Origin: Streptomyces justiciae | Lineage (GTDB): Bacteria; Actinomycetota; Actinomycetes; Streptomycetales; Streptomycetaceae | Length of the DNA stretch: 64,000 bases | Reading direction: 5' to 3' | Assembly (NCBI RefSeq): GCF_015163075.1 | Contig: NZ_JADDXU010000025.1 | Coordinates: forward strand, 1-64,000 | Part shown: in pieces, positions 1 through 8,777 of the stretch | How positions within the stretch are numbered: the first letter of the stretch is position 1 | How the letters are laid out: each line of letters opens with the position of its first letter | Made by a program: the position numbers and the translations under genes | Notes under the pieces: model-generated | The model's input: only the letters and a program-made list of their open reading frames with translations | What the model was told of the DNA's origin: nothing | The model's database searches: none

Positions 1-74
1 GTAGGTTGAATGCGGCCGGCCGTATCGAACGAGCCTCTGCCCCGTAGGCCGCTCGGGCTGCTCGACCTCGTCAT
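1..74 (-). other. Open frame running off the left edge, downstream of the sensor kinase
   Basis: An ATG at position 74 overlaps the kinase stop codon (ATGA arrangement) and the frame stays open to the window edge, about 24 codons. A response regulator would be expected here. The visible residues (M-T-R-S-S-S-P-S-G-L-R) do not look like the start of a receiver domain, so this may not be a gene at all. It cannot be judged without the sequence to the left. Confidence 0.2.
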
Positions 75-1195
75 CGTGTCTCCTTCGGCGTCGGCGGAAT
101 CGTGGCTCGCACCTGCCATCCACCCGCGGCGACGGGTCCGGCGTCGAGCGTGCCGCCGACGCCGACGACTCGCTCGCGCATCCCCGCAAGACCCCGCCGC
201 CCGCCCGGCGAACTCGCCGCCGGGCCCTGGCCGTCGTCGGTGACGACGATCTCCACACCGCGGTCGGTGACCTGGATCGCGACGACCACGTGAGCGGGCC
301 GGGCATGACGGACGACGTTGGTGAGCGACTCCTGCACCACGCGGCCGGCCGTCTCGGCGACCTCAGGGGGCAGTACCGTCAGCAAGTCCGGGCTCGGAAG
401 CCGGAGTTCGGCCGTCACGTCGGCCGGAAGCCGGGCGACGAGGCCGCTCAGGGTGGCTTGGAGGTCGTACGAGTCGGTCAGCAGCCCCAGCACCCGGTCC
501 AGGTCGGACATGGCGCCCCGACCCACCTCCTCGATCCGGCCGAGAGCCTCCCGGACCGGCGGCGCGTCACCGCCCAGGGCCAGCCGGGCCGCTCCCGCGT
601 GGGTCACCATCACCGTCACCGCGTGCCCGACCGCGTCGTGCAACTCCCGTGCCATCCGGGCGCGTTCGGCGGCAACCGCCTGGCGGCTCGCGTGCGCGCG
701 CAGCGCCTCGCCCGTCTCGTACCGGGCTCGCTGCGCCCGCCCCGCCAGCCAGGCCACGGCATGCGCCGCGACCGCCGGCACGAACGCGTCCGAGTCGCCC
801 GCGAGAACGACGCCGACCGCCACGACCGGCAACACGGCCACTTCCGCGGCGGTACGGCCCGGACGGGACTGGACGACGAGGGTGAGCGCGAGGGCACTCG
901 CCAGCGACACGTTGGTGATCTCGACACCGGCCGCCGAGGCCGCCACCGTCGCCGTCGCCCCGGCCCACAGCGCACACGCCGGCGCGAAGCGACGCCCCAC
1001 GATCGCCGCGAACCACACCACCGCACAGCAGCGTTCGACCACCGGCCCCGCGAACACCGAGGCGGTGTGGCCCGACGGCCCGATCGCGATCACCGCCGAC
1101 AGATAGGCGACCACCACGTCGAGCAGCACCCACCACGGTCCCCGCTCCACCCGGTGGTCGGACGCCCAACGCTTCCCCAACTCCCCCACAGCCAA
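71..1195 (-). CDS. Two-component sensor histidine kinase (HisKA_3/NarL type)
   Basis: A membrane-bound histidine kinase of about 374 residues. The N-terminal 150 residues hold four or five hydrophobic helices without a recognisable sensor domain. The dimerisation/phosphoacceptor box reads RELHDAVGHAVTVMV, with the phosphorylated His in the ELHD context typical of the HisKA_3 family that partners LuxR/NarL-type regulators. The ATPase follows: N box QESLTNVVRHA, G1 VTDDGQGP and G2 RRGLAGMRERV. The frame is open from a TTG at 1195; GTG codons slightly inside are alternatives, so the start is uncertain. No response regulator is visible in this window; it probably lies beyond the left edge. The stimulus is unknown. 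Confidence 0.85.
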   Translation of the reverse strand: MAVGELGKRWASDHRVERGPWWVLLDVVVAYLSAVIAIGPSGHTASVFAGPVVERCCAVVWFAAIVGRRFAPACALWAGATATVAASAAGVEITNVSLASALALTLVVQSRPGRTAAEVAVLPVVAVGVVLAGDSDAFVPAVAAHAVAWLAGRAQRARYETGEALRAHASRQAVAAERARMARELHDAVGHAVTVMVTHAGAARLALGGDAPPVREALGRIEEVGRGAMSDLDRVLGLLTDSYDLQATLSGLVARLPADVTAELRLPSPDLLTVLPPEVAETAGRVVQESLTNVVRHARPAHVVVAIQVTDRGVEIVVTDDGQGPAASSPGGRRGLAGMRERVVGVGGTLDAGPVAAGGWQVRATIPPTPKETR

Positions 1196-1410
1196 AGGCT
1201 AGACGCCGCACGAGGAGCGGGCGTCCTCCTGAGAGGTGCATCCCCGTGCGTCCCCGATCCGTCCTGGATGACGGCCCGCCCGCGCCCTTGAACGGAAGAC
1301 CCCTCAACCGGGTGTCCCCTTGCAGGCGGACCCCGCGTCCCCCCGGGCGCGGACCCGGTCGGTCCGACCGGCGGACGCCACCGGCCGCCCGCCCGGCCGA
1401 GCATCACGGC

Positions 1411-2673
1411 ATGACACTGATTCAACCCCTTTCGCACAGCCGCGTTCCCTCGCCGCCGCGCCACAGGGCGGCCCGTCTCCTCGGTCGCGGCCTTCTCGTC
1501 GCGTGCGGCGTGCTCCTCGCGCCGATCGCCGCCGTCGCCGCCCTGTGGGCGACCGCCACCGTCACCGCCCACCTCACCCTGATCCTCGGCGCGGGCACGG
1601 CCGCGCTCATCACGGTCTGCGCGGCCGGGGTGTACGGCGGTGTGCGCCGGCGGGGCGTCACCGCGCTGGTGACGGCGGCCGTGCTGCTGCTCACCTCGAC
1701 AGCGGCCGCCCTGACCGTGTTCCGCCCGCTGGACGTGACACCGCCGACCCCGCGCTCACAGCCCACCGGCTACTGGACCCTGCCGACCGGCTCCCGTCTC
1801 GCCTACACCCTGCAGCGGGCCCAGGGACAGCCCCGGCCGACCCCGGTGATCGTCGTGCACGGCGGTCCCGGCACCCCCGGCGACGGCCCCAGCCCGGTGG
1901 AGACCCTCCTGACCGGCAAGGGCTACGACGTCTACTCCTACGACCAACTGGGCTCCGGCCGCTCCGGACGCCTGGCCGACCCCACCGGCTACACCGTCGC
2001 CCGCCAGGTCGCCGACCTCGAAGCCGTCCGCGCCCGCATCGGTGCCGACCGCGTCGTCCTGCTGGGCGCCTCCTGGGGCGCCACGCTGGCCGCCGAGTAC
2101 CTCGCTGCCCACCCCGACCGGGTCGCCCGCATGGTGCTGACCTCGCCAGGCGTGCTGTGGGCGCCGGCCTGGAAGGACCGCGCCGAGGGCGACATCTGGG
2201 ACCGGCTCACTCCCTCCCAGCAACGCCGTATCGACGAGTTGGAGGCGAACCCGCGTCTGCTGGCCTGGTCCCTGCTGGCGGAGGCCAACCCGCGGGCCGC
2301 CCACGCACTGGTCCCGGACAGCGAACTCGACCCGCTCTTCGCCAAGTTGCTCGACATCGCCGCCCCGGCAGCCACCTGCCACCCCGACCACCCCCTGACC
2401 GACCTCCCCGCCTCCGTCCCCGGCTTCTACGCCAACCAACTCACCACCGCCGACCAACTGCACGTCCCCGATCCCCGCCCCGCGCTGCGCCGCGTCCACG
2501 TCCCGGTCCTGGTGCTGCGCGGCAGCTGCGACTACAAGAACCCCGGGATCGCCCGCGAGTACGCCGACGTCCTGCCCGAGGCCGACCTGGTCACGGTCTC
2601 CGGCGCCGGCCACCTCATCGACGCCGAACAGCCGACGCTCTACCGGCGAGCCGTCACCCGCTTCCTCAACTGA
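1411..2673 (+). CDS. Membrane-anchored alpha/beta hydrolase, proline-iminopeptidase-like
   Basis: A protein of 420 residues. I place the start at the ATG at 1411 because the 55 codons upstream are low-complexity Pro/Arg sequence. Residues 20-105 form two or three hydrophobic helices, so the enzyme is probably membrane-tethered. The hydrolase domain follows, with the HGGPG oxyanion motif, the nucleophile elbow GASWGA, an acid in RGSCDY and the catalytic His in GAGHLI. HGGPG with a G-x-S-W-G elbow is the pattern of the S33 prolyl aminopeptidase family, but the substrate could equally be an ester or amide. It is transcribed away from the kinase and converges on the PucR-type gene. Confidence 0.8.
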   Translation: MTLIQPLSHSRVPSPPRHRAARLLGRGLLVACGVLLAPIAAVAALWATATVTAHLTLILGAGTAALITVCAAGVYGGVRRRGVTALVTAAVLLLTSTAAALTVFRPLDVTPPTPRSQPTGYWTLPTGSRLAYTLQRAQGQPRPTPVIVVHGGPGTPGDGPSPVETLLTGKGYDVYSYDQLGSGRSGRLADPTGYTVARQVADLEAVRARIGADRVVLLGASWGATLAAEYLAAHPDRVARMVLTSPGVLWAPAWKDRAEGDIWDRLTPSQQRRIDELEANPRLLAWSLLAEANPRAAHALVPDSELDPLFAKLLDIAAPAATCHPDHPLTDLPASVPGFYANQLTTADQLHVPDPRPALRRVHVPVLVLRGSCDYKNPGIAREYADVLPEADLVTVSGAGHLIDAEQPTLYRRAVTRFLN

Positions 2674-2689
2674 CCGACGCCGGGCGGCG

Positions 2690-3829
2690 TCAGCTGGGCC
2701 GAAGCCCGACCGCCAGCGTCAGTTCGAGGACCCGCTGGGGTGATGCGAGATCCGGGAACAGTTCCCGCAGTTGCGACATGCGGTAGCGGACGGTCTGGGG
2801 GTGGACGAACAACGCCGCCGCCACCTCCTCCCGTCTGCCCTGGTGCAACAGCCATTCGCGCAACGTCTCCTCCAGCCGCCGTGCGGTCGCGACGGGCAAG
2901 GTCCGCAAGGGCGCGAGGGCTCGGGCGCGCAGGTCCGCGTACGCGTCGGCGTCGGCGCTCAGGACCAGCTCGGGCAGGTGGTCCTCGGTGTCGTGGATGT
3001 CGGCGGAGAGGGTGCGCGCGCGTACGGCTCGTGCGTACGAGGCGGACGCACGGGTCCATGGTCGGGCCGGGCCGACCACGGCGGTGCGGTCGGTCAGCTG
3101 CCGCAGGAGACGTGATCGGTCGGCGTCGGGGACGAGCAGCACACCGGTGGCGTCCGGGAGATCGTCGAGAACCAGGGTGCTCGGGTCGAGCGCGCGGTAG
3201 GCGGGCCGGGCCTGGGCGGCGGGCACCAGGACCGCGGTCAGGGAAACCGGTGGCTGCCACCCGGCCCGTTGAGCGGAGACCAGCAGCACGTCCGGGCTCG
3301 CGCCGGCGAGGAGCTCGCGGGCCAGGTGCTCCAGGTGGCGTTCGTGGGCGCGGCCCCGGGCGGCCAGTTCGTCGGCGTGGCCCGCGGCGCTCGCGGCGGA
3401 GAGCTCGTCGATGTAGGCGAAGGTCAGCTCGGCGAACTTGGCGACCTCGGCGGCAGGCAGACCCGCGGGTACCGCGCCCGCTGCCAGGCATCGCCAGGCC
3501 ACGCGGGCGCCGACGCGGTAGGCGCTGAGCAGGGCGTCCATCGAACGGCCGTCGCGCACCTCGCCACGGCCCAGCTCGTAGGCCGCGTCACTGGCGTCAC
3601 CGCCGGTGGCGTTGCCGCTCGCGAGGTCCAGGTAGTGCCCCAGGGCGGTGCGGACGGCCCGGCGGATGGTGCCGCCCATGCTGCCCGACAGGGCGTTGGC
3701 GTACGGAGGGACCTCGTCGATGATCGCCTGGACGACCTCGTCGGCGGTGGTCTTCAGCTCGGCCCGAAGCGCGGTGACGGTCTTCTCATCCAGGGCCAGT
3801 TCGCTGGCCCTCCGGACTGCATGACTCAC
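2690..3829 (-). CDS. PucR/CdaR-type transcriptional regulator
   Basis: A protein of 379 residues starting at GTG 3829. The N-terminal and middle regions are an all-helical sensory part without a known ligand. The C-terminal 60 residues contain the PucR-type helix-turn-helix, with RREEVAAALFVHPQTVRYRM followed by L-R-E-L, the classic HTH_30 signature. It is divergent from the ferredoxin reductase/desaturase pair with an 86-bp gap, so it is the likely regulator of those genes. Close regulators of this architecture often sit beside mycobacterial DesA3-like desaturases. Whether it activates or represses cannot be read from the sequence. Confidence 0.85.
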   Translation of the reverse strand: MSHAVRRASELALDEKTVTALRAELKTTADEVVQAIIDEVPPYANALSGSMGGTIRRAVRTALGHYLDLASGNATGGDASDAAYELGRGEVRDGRSMDALLSAYRVGARVAWRCLAAGAVPAGLPAAEVAKFAELTFAYIDELSAASAAGHADELAARGRAHERHLEHLARELLAGASPDVLLVSAQRAGWQPPVSLTAVLVPAAQARPAYRALDPSTLVLDDLPDATGVLLVPDADRSRLLRQLTDRTAVVGPARPWTRASASYARAVRARTLSADIHDTEDHLPELVLSADADAYADLRARALAPLRTLPVATARRLEETLREWLLHQGRREEVAAALFVHPQTVRYRMSQLRELFPDLASPQRVLELTLAVGLRPS

Positions 3830-3915
3830 GTTTTATTCCCTGCGAACAATTCAACCGGCCAGATTCACATCCTGCGGTCAGGACTTTACGCCTTGAGGCA
3901 CAGCAAGCTGGAGTC

Positions 3916-4971
3916 ATGACGAGTGCAGCCCTCCGCAGCAGGGCGTGGAAACTGCTGGAGATGGTCACGACGCCGCTGCTGCCGTCGGACTACCTCGACC
4001 TGGTCAGCCCGCTGCGTGCGGGCGCTGACCTGCGGGGCCGCATCGAGGCCGTGCACCCCGAGACGGGTGACGCCGCGACCATCGTGATCAGACCGGGACG
4101 GGGCTGGCGTGGCCACACGGCCGGCCAGTACGTGCGGATCGGGGTCGACGTCGACGGCGTACGTCTGTGGCGTGCCTACTCCCTCACCTCGCCGACCAAC
4201 CGCCCGGACGGCCGCGTCACGATCACCGTGAAGGCGATCCCGGACGGCAAGGTCAGCAACCACCTGGTCCGCAGGGCGAAACCGGGCACCCTGATCCACC
4301 TCGACCAGGCGACCGGCGACTTCGTGCTGCCGCAGGCGAAGCCCGCCAAGGTGCTCTACCTGACGGCCGGCAGCGGCATCACGCCCGTGATGGGCATGCT
4401 GCGCAACAACGACTTCGACGACGTCGTCATGGTCCACAGCGCGCCACAGCCGCAGGACGTGATCTTCCGCGGCGAACTGCACGACCTGGTCGCGGCCGAG
4501 AAGCTGCGGCTCACCGAGGTGCACACCGACACACACGGCATGCTCGACATCACCCGTCTCGACGAACTCGTGCCCGACTGGGCCGAGCGCGAGACCTGGG
4601 CGTGCGGGCCCGCGGGCCTGCTCGACGCCGCCGAGAAGCACTGGAGCGAGCACGGCGTACCGGAGCGCCTGCACACCGAACGCTTCCGCCCCACCATCGT
4701 CGCCGCCGGTGACGGCGGCGAGGTCACGTTCAGCACCACCGGCAAGACCGTCGACGCGGACGGCGCCACACCGTTGCTGGACGTCGGCGAGGAGGCGGGC
4801 GTGCTCATGCCCTCCGGGTGCCGCATGGGCATCTGCTTCGGCTGCGTCTCACCGCTCAAGGCGGGCGCCGTCCGCGACCTGCGCACCGGCGAGATCACCG
4901 AGGCCGAGCCGGGCGTCCTCATCCAGACCTGCGTGTCCGCCGCCGCGGGCCCCTGCGACATCGAGCGTTAG
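3916..4971 (+). CDS. Ferredoxin reductase with C-terminal 2Fe-2S domain, partner of the desaturase
   Basis: A soluble flavoprotein of 351 residues that carries electrons from NAD(P)H to an oxygenase-type partner. A short lead of about 35 residues precedes the FAD-binding barrel (R-A-Y-S-L-T-S), a nucleotide-binding domain (LTAGSGITPVMGM, then WACGPAGLLDAAE) and a plant-type ferredoxin domain. The cluster cysteines are C-R-M-G-I-C-F-G-C and a later Q-T-C, the usual C-x4-C-x2-C plus C spacing. The next gene, a membrane desaturase, starts 8 bp after its stop. The pair matches the mycobacterial Rv3230c/DesA3 arrangement, in which this protein is the electron donor. A GGAG precedes the ATG closely. 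Confidence 0.92.
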   Translation: MTSAALRSRAWKLLEMVTTPLLPSDYLDLVSPLRAGADLRGRIEAVHPETGDAATIVIRPGRGWRGHTAGQYVRIGVDVDGVRLWRAYSLTSPTNRPDGRVTITVKAIPDGKVSNHLVRRAKPGTLIHLDQATGDFVLPQAKPAKVLYLTAGSGITPVMGMLRNNDFDDVVMVHSAPQPQDVIFRGELHDLVAAEKLRLTEVHTDTHGMLDITRLDELVPDWAERETWACGPAGLLDAAEKHWSEHGVPERLHTERFRPTIVAAGDGGEVTFSTTGKTVDADGATPLLDVGEEAGVLMPSGCRMGICFGCVSPLKAGAVRDLRTGEITEAEPGVLIQTCVSAAAGPCDIER

Positions 4972-4978
4972 GAACACC

Positions 4979-6100
4979 TTGACCGCCATCGACCCCACCG
5001 CCCATCTGACCGCGGAGCAGATCGAGGAGCTCGGCCGCGAGCTGGACGCGATCCGCGACGAGGTGATCGCCAGCCGCGGGGAGAAGGACGCCGCCTACAT
5101 CCGTAAGGTCATCGCGGCGCAGCGCAAGCTCGAGCTGGTCAGCCGGGGCGTACTGCTGTTCTCGATGTTCCCGCCCGCGTGGGTGCTCGGCACCGCCGGT
5201 CTGTCCGTGGCGAAGATCATGGACAACATGGAGATCGGGCACAACATCCTGCACGGCCAGTGGGACTGGATGCGCGACCCGAAGATCCACTCCACCACGT
5301 GGGAGTGGGATCACGTCTCGCCGTCCGACCAGTGGAAGCACTCGCACAACGAGCTGCACCACACGTACACCAACGTGATCGGCAAGGACAACGACCTCGG
5401 CTACGGCATCATGCGCGTCGACGAGGACCAGAAGTGGCACCCCTTCCACCTCGGCCAGCCGCTGTGGAACTTCATCAACGCCTGCTTCTTCGAGTACGGC
5501 ATCGCCGCGTACGACCTGGAGCTCGGCAAGAACCTGCACAAGCGGCGCCGCAAGAACCCGGAGTTCCGTGAGCGGGCCAAGGCCGTGGGCCGCAAGATCC
5601 GCAAGCAGGTGCTCAAGGACTACGTGATCCACCCGCTGCTGTCGGGCCCGTCGTTCCTCCCCACGCTCGCCGCCACGTTCACCGCGAACGTGGTCCGCAA
5701 CCTCTGGTCCCACTCGGTGATCATGTGCGGGCACTTCCCCGAGGGCGTCCAGGTCTTCGAGCGCCGGTCGATCAACGGCGAGACGCGCGGCCAGTGGTAC
5801 CTGCGCCAGATGATGGGCTCGGCAAACATCAGCGGCAGCAAGGCGATGCACTTCATGACCGGCAACCTCTCGCACCAGATCGAGCACCACCTGTTCCCGG
5901 ACCTGCCGAGCAACCGGTACGCCGAGGTCGCGGTGAAGGTCCGCGCGCTCTTCGAGAAGTACGAGCTGGAGTACGTCACCGGCCCGCTGCCCAAGCAGGT
6001 GTTCTCGGCCTGGCGCAAGGTCGTCCGCCTCTCACTGCCGAACAAGAAGGCGCCCGTGGTGAAGACGCCGGAACCCGAGAAGGAACTCGTCGCGGCCTGA
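4979..6100 (+). CDS. Membrane fatty-acid (acyl-CoA) desaturase, DesA3-like
   Basis: An integral membrane non-haem di-iron desaturase of 373 residues. The start is TTG 4979, preceded by AGGA at the reductase stop; the product then begins M-T-A-I-D-P-T-A-H, as in related proteins. The three histidine boxes are present: G-H-N-I-L-H, H-S-H-N-E-L-H-H and S-H-Q-I-E-H-H-L-F-P. Hydrophobic segments lie near residues 55-80 and 215-250. Members of this family put a cis double bond into stearoyl- or palmitoyl-CoA, changing membrane fluidity. The upstream ferredoxin reductase supplies electrons and the divergent PucR gene probably sets expression. Its end faces the operon ending at 6149. Confidence 0.93.
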   Translation: MTAIDPTAHLTAEQIEELGRELDAIRDEVIASRGEKDAAYIRKVIAAQRKLELVSRGVLLFSMFPPAWVLGTAGLSVAKIMDNMEIGHNILHGQWDWMRDPKIHSTTWEWDHVSPSDQWKHSHNELHHTYTNVIGKDNDLGYGIMRVDEDQKWHPFHLGQPLWNFINACFFEYGIAAYDLELGKNLHKRRRKNPEFRERAKAVGRKIRKQVLKDYVIHPLLSGPSFLPTLAATFTANVVRNLWSHSVIMCGHFPEGVQVFERRSINGETRGQWYLRQMMGSANISGSKAMHFMTGNLSHQIEHHLFPDLPSNRYAEVAVKVRALFEKYELEYVTGPLPKQVFSAWRKVVRLSLPNKKAPVVKTPEPEKELVAA

Positions 6101-6148
6101 CCGACCTCGGTGGGGGAACCGGGTCGGCCGTTCACCACGTTCCGGGTG

Positions 6149-7894
6149 TCACCCGATGTCGAAACGGGCCGCGGCGCGCAGCAGGGCCGGGGACACGCGG
6201 CCCAGGAAGCGGGCGGCCCTCGCCTCGGGGGTGACCGGGACAACGGCCTTGTCCTTGCGGACGGCGCGCAGGATCTGGCGGGCGACCTTGTCCGGGGTGA
6301 AGTTGCGCTTGGCGTAGAGGCCGGAGACGCGGTCGCGGGTCGTGGCGAGCTGATCGGCGCTCTGGCCGGAGAACGTGGTGGTGCGGGTGATGTTGGTGTT
6401 GACGATGCCGGGGCAGATGGTGCTGACGCCGATGCCGGCGGGGGCGAGTTCGGCGCGCAGGCAGTCGGAGAGCATGAAGACGGCGGCCTTGCTGGTGGCG
6501 TAGGCGGCGAGGATCTTGCTGGGCAGATACGCGGCGGCCGAGGCGAGGTTCACGATGTGGCCGCCCTCGCCGCGGTCCGCCATGAGGGTGCCGAAGGCAC
6601 GGCAGCCGTGGATGACGCCCCAGAGGTTGACGTCCAGGACGCGGCGCCATTCCTTCTCGGTGGTCTGCAGGAAGGTGCCGCTGTGGCCGACGCCCGCGTT
6701 GTTGACCACGATGTCCGGGACGCCGTGAGCGGCGGCCACCTCGGCGGCGAAGGCGTCGACGGCCGCTCCGTCGGCGACGTCGACGCGGTAGGCGTGGGCC
6801 TTGGCGCCGAGAAAGCGGGCGAGTTCGGCGGTGCGTTCGGCGGCGTCGAGGTCGAGATCGCAGACCACGATGTCGGCACCCTGTTCGGCGAAGGCCAGGG
6901 CGGTGGCCCGGCCGATGCCGCTGCCGCCACCGGTGACGACGGACAGCTTTCCGGCGAAGGTGCCCCGCCGCGCTCGGGCCGCCCTCTCCTGTGCCTGGGT
7001 GGCCGGCACGCCATCCGCGTGTGCGGCAAGGTCCTTGATCATTTGTGCCACGGTGGGGCCTTTCTCCAAGAGCGCGGACCAGTGTCCGGCGGTGAGGGTG
7101 CGCCGCCACAGGCGCGGTGCCCAGCGGTCGAGGTCGTCGCTCAGGGCGGGGCTGACGTAGTGGTCCTCGGTGAGGGTGACCAGTTGCACCGGTACGGTGG
7201 TCGGCCGCTGCCGTGGGCGAAGCAGGCGGGGCAGCATGTTGGCGCGGTACAGGGCGATGCCGCGTACGGCGTCCGCGGTGAGGGTCGGCTGCGGGTGCCC
7301 GGCCCGTGGGGTGACCCCTTCGACGTACGACAGTACGCGGCCCCACTGCCCTGCCAGGCCCAGTCGCCAGGCGGCCGGGGCGAGCACGGGGGCGTGGAAG
7401 AGGACGATGTACCAGGAGTGCGCGGCCTGGCCGAGGAGCTGGCCGAGGTGACGGGGGCTGGGGCGGGCGAGGCGGCGGCGGGCCCAGTGGCCGACGTGGT
7501 CCAGACAGGGGCCGGACAGGGTGGTGTAGGAGGCGATGCGGGCCGCCGCCTGGGGTGAGGTGACGGCTTCCCAGGACTGGATGGAGCCCCAGTCGTGCGC
7601 GGCGAGGTGCACCGGCTTGTCGGGGCTGACCGCGTCGGCCACCGCGAACAGGTCGTCCGCGAGCTGCCGCAGCCGGTAGCCGCGCAGGCCCGAGGGTGTT
7701 CCGGAGGCTCCGGCGCCGCGCACGTCGTACCGGACGACGTGGTAGCCGTCGGTGGTGAGGGCGGCGGCGACGTCGTCCCAGACGTGGTGCGTGTCGGGGT
7801 AGCCGTGCACGAGCACGACGGTGGGGCCGGTGGGGTCGCCCTGTTCGTACACGGCCAGGGGTACGCCACCGGAGACGACCGTGCGGCGGTTCAT
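6149..7894 (-). CDS. Epoxide hydrolase-SDR fusion protein (EphD-like)
   Basis: A two-domain protein of 581 residues. Residues 1-290 are an alpha/beta hydrolase of epoxide-hydrolase type, with the oxyanion motif HGYPDT, a nucleophilic Asp in AAHDWGS (Asp where esterases have Ser) and a catalytic His in TAGHWS. After a linker, residues 315-580 are a short-chain dehydrogenase with GGGSGIGRA, NNAG and the Y-A-T-S-K catalytic pair. The same order is found in mycobacterial EphD. The ATG at 7894 overlaps the stop of the M24 gene (ATGA), which argues against the longer upstream frame. It is the last gene of an operon whose first product is a ferritin-like di-iron protein, consistent with epoxide opening followed by alcohol oxidation. 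Confidence 0.9.
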   Translation of the reverse strand: MNRRTVVSGGVPLAVYEQGDPTGPTVVLVHGYPDTHHVWDDVAAALTTDGYHVVRYDVRGAGASGTPSGLRGYRLRQLADDLFAVADAVSPDKPVHLAAHDWGSIQSWEAVTSPQAAARIASYTTLSGPCLDHVGHWARRRLARPSPRHLGQLLGQAAHSWYIVLFHAPVLAPAAWRLGLAGQWGRVLSYVEGVTPRAGHPQPTLTADAVRGIALYRANMLPRLLRPRQRPTTVPVQLVTLTEDHYVSPALSDDLDRWAPRLWRRTLTAGHWSALLEKGPTVAQMIKDLAAHADGVPATQAQERAARARRGTFAGKLSVVTGGGSGIGRATALAFAEQGADIVVCDLDLDAAERTAELARFLGAKAHAYRVDVADGAAVDAFAAEVAAAHGVPDIVVNNAGVGHSGTFLQTTEKEWRRVLDVNLWGVIHGCRAFGTLMADRGEGGHIVNLASAAAYLPSKILAAYATSKAAVFMLSDCLRAELAPAGIGVSTICPGIVNTNITRTTTFSGQSADQLATTRDRVSGLYAKRNFTPDKVARQILRAVRKDKAVVPVTPEARAARFLGRVSPALLRAAARFDIG

Positions 7895-8742
7895 CGGGCG
7901 CTCGCCTCGGCCCAGCGGCGGACGTGGGGCAGGTCGTCGTCGAGCCAGTAGGCGTCGTCCTCGGTGACCACCAGCAGTTCCTCGAACTTCAGGCCCACGT
8001 TGTGGAATCCGATGTGCGGCTCGACCGCCCACAGTCCCGGTGTGGGCGCGTGCCGCGAGGACCGGCCGTCCGCCCACAGCGGCGAACGGCCGTGCAGGCG
8101 CTCGCTGATGAGTTCGCGGCCCAGGGTCTGCAGGGTGCGGACGCCGAAACCGAAGACGTTCACTCCGGCGGGCCCGCGGGCGGTCATGCGGGTGACCTGG
8201 TGGCCGATGACCCGGCCCGGGTAGACCTTGTGCCGGTTGTCGTAGCCGTGGTGGGCGATGAGTGCGTCCACGGCGGTGTAGATCTCGTTGAGCGGCTTGC
8301 GCTGCCGCACCTCGCGGACGATCAGCTCGCGGTATTCACGCAGGTCGGCGGCGATCTTGTCCCACAGCGGGTTGTCGCCGATCTTGCCGGCGTAGCCGAT
8401 GTCGGCGGTGTAGCCGTCGACGACGGGGGCGCAGTCGAGGATGTACGGCATGCCCTCCTCCAGCTTCCGGCGGCCCGCGAAGAACTGCAGCGGTGTCTTG
8501 AAGTGCCGGAAGGCGGTGCGGTCGCCGAACCAGGCGAAGGGCACGTGGAAGAAGTCCTCCACGCCCTCGGCGACCAGCTCCCGGCGGAGCCGGGCGGCGG
8601 CCTGACGCTCCGTCACCCCTGGTTCGAGCCAGGCGGCGACGCGCTCGGCGCAGCGGTAGGCGAGCTGTTGCAGTTCGCGGAAGCGGTCGATGTCGGTCGC
8701 GTCGTAGGGGAAGGCAGGGGCGAGTCGGGCCTGTGTGGTCAT
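7891..8742 (-). CDS. M24-family (creatinase/aminopeptidase fold) metalloprotein
   Basis: A protein of 283 residues with the pita-bread fold of methionine aminopeptidase, proline dipeptidase and creatinase. All five metal ligands can be placed: Asp in L-D-C-A-P, Asp in Y-T-A-D-I-G, His in V-I-G-H-Q, Glu in A-V-E-P-H-I-G and Glu in K-F-E-E-L. It lacks the N-terminal creatinase domain of larger members. The upstream frame is open much further, but recognisable sequence begins at M-T-T-Q-A-R (ATG 8742), 35 bp after the reductase stop. Its role in an operon of redox enzymes is unclear. A hydrolase acting on an amide or C-N bond of the pathway substrate is possible. Confidence 0.88.
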   Translation of the reverse strand: MTTQARLAPAFPYDATDIDRFRELQQLAYRCAERVAAWLEPGVTERQAAARLRRELVAEGVEDFFHVPFAWFGDRTAFRHFKTPLQFFAGRRKLEEGMPYILDCAPVVDGYTADIGYAGKIGDNPLWDKIAADLREYRELIVREVRQRKPLNEIYTAVDALIAHHGYDNRHKVYPGRVIGHQVTRMTARGPAGVNVFGFGVRTLQTLGRELISERLHGRSPLWADGRSSRHAPTPGLWAVEPHIGFHNVGLKFEELLVVTEDDAYWLDDDLPHVRRWAEASAR

Positions 8743-8777
8743 GGGTGGGGCCTTCTGTTCATGGGTGCGGGGGCGGG

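Noticed and set aside
1..70. Response regulator downstream of the histidine kinase
   Set aside because: None of the three minus-strand frames shows a receiver-domain start in the 70 bases available.
4709..4978. Longer N-terminus for the desaturase
   Set aside because: This stretch is the reductase ferredoxin domain read out of frame. The TTG at 4979 has a ribosome site and gives the expected N-terminus.
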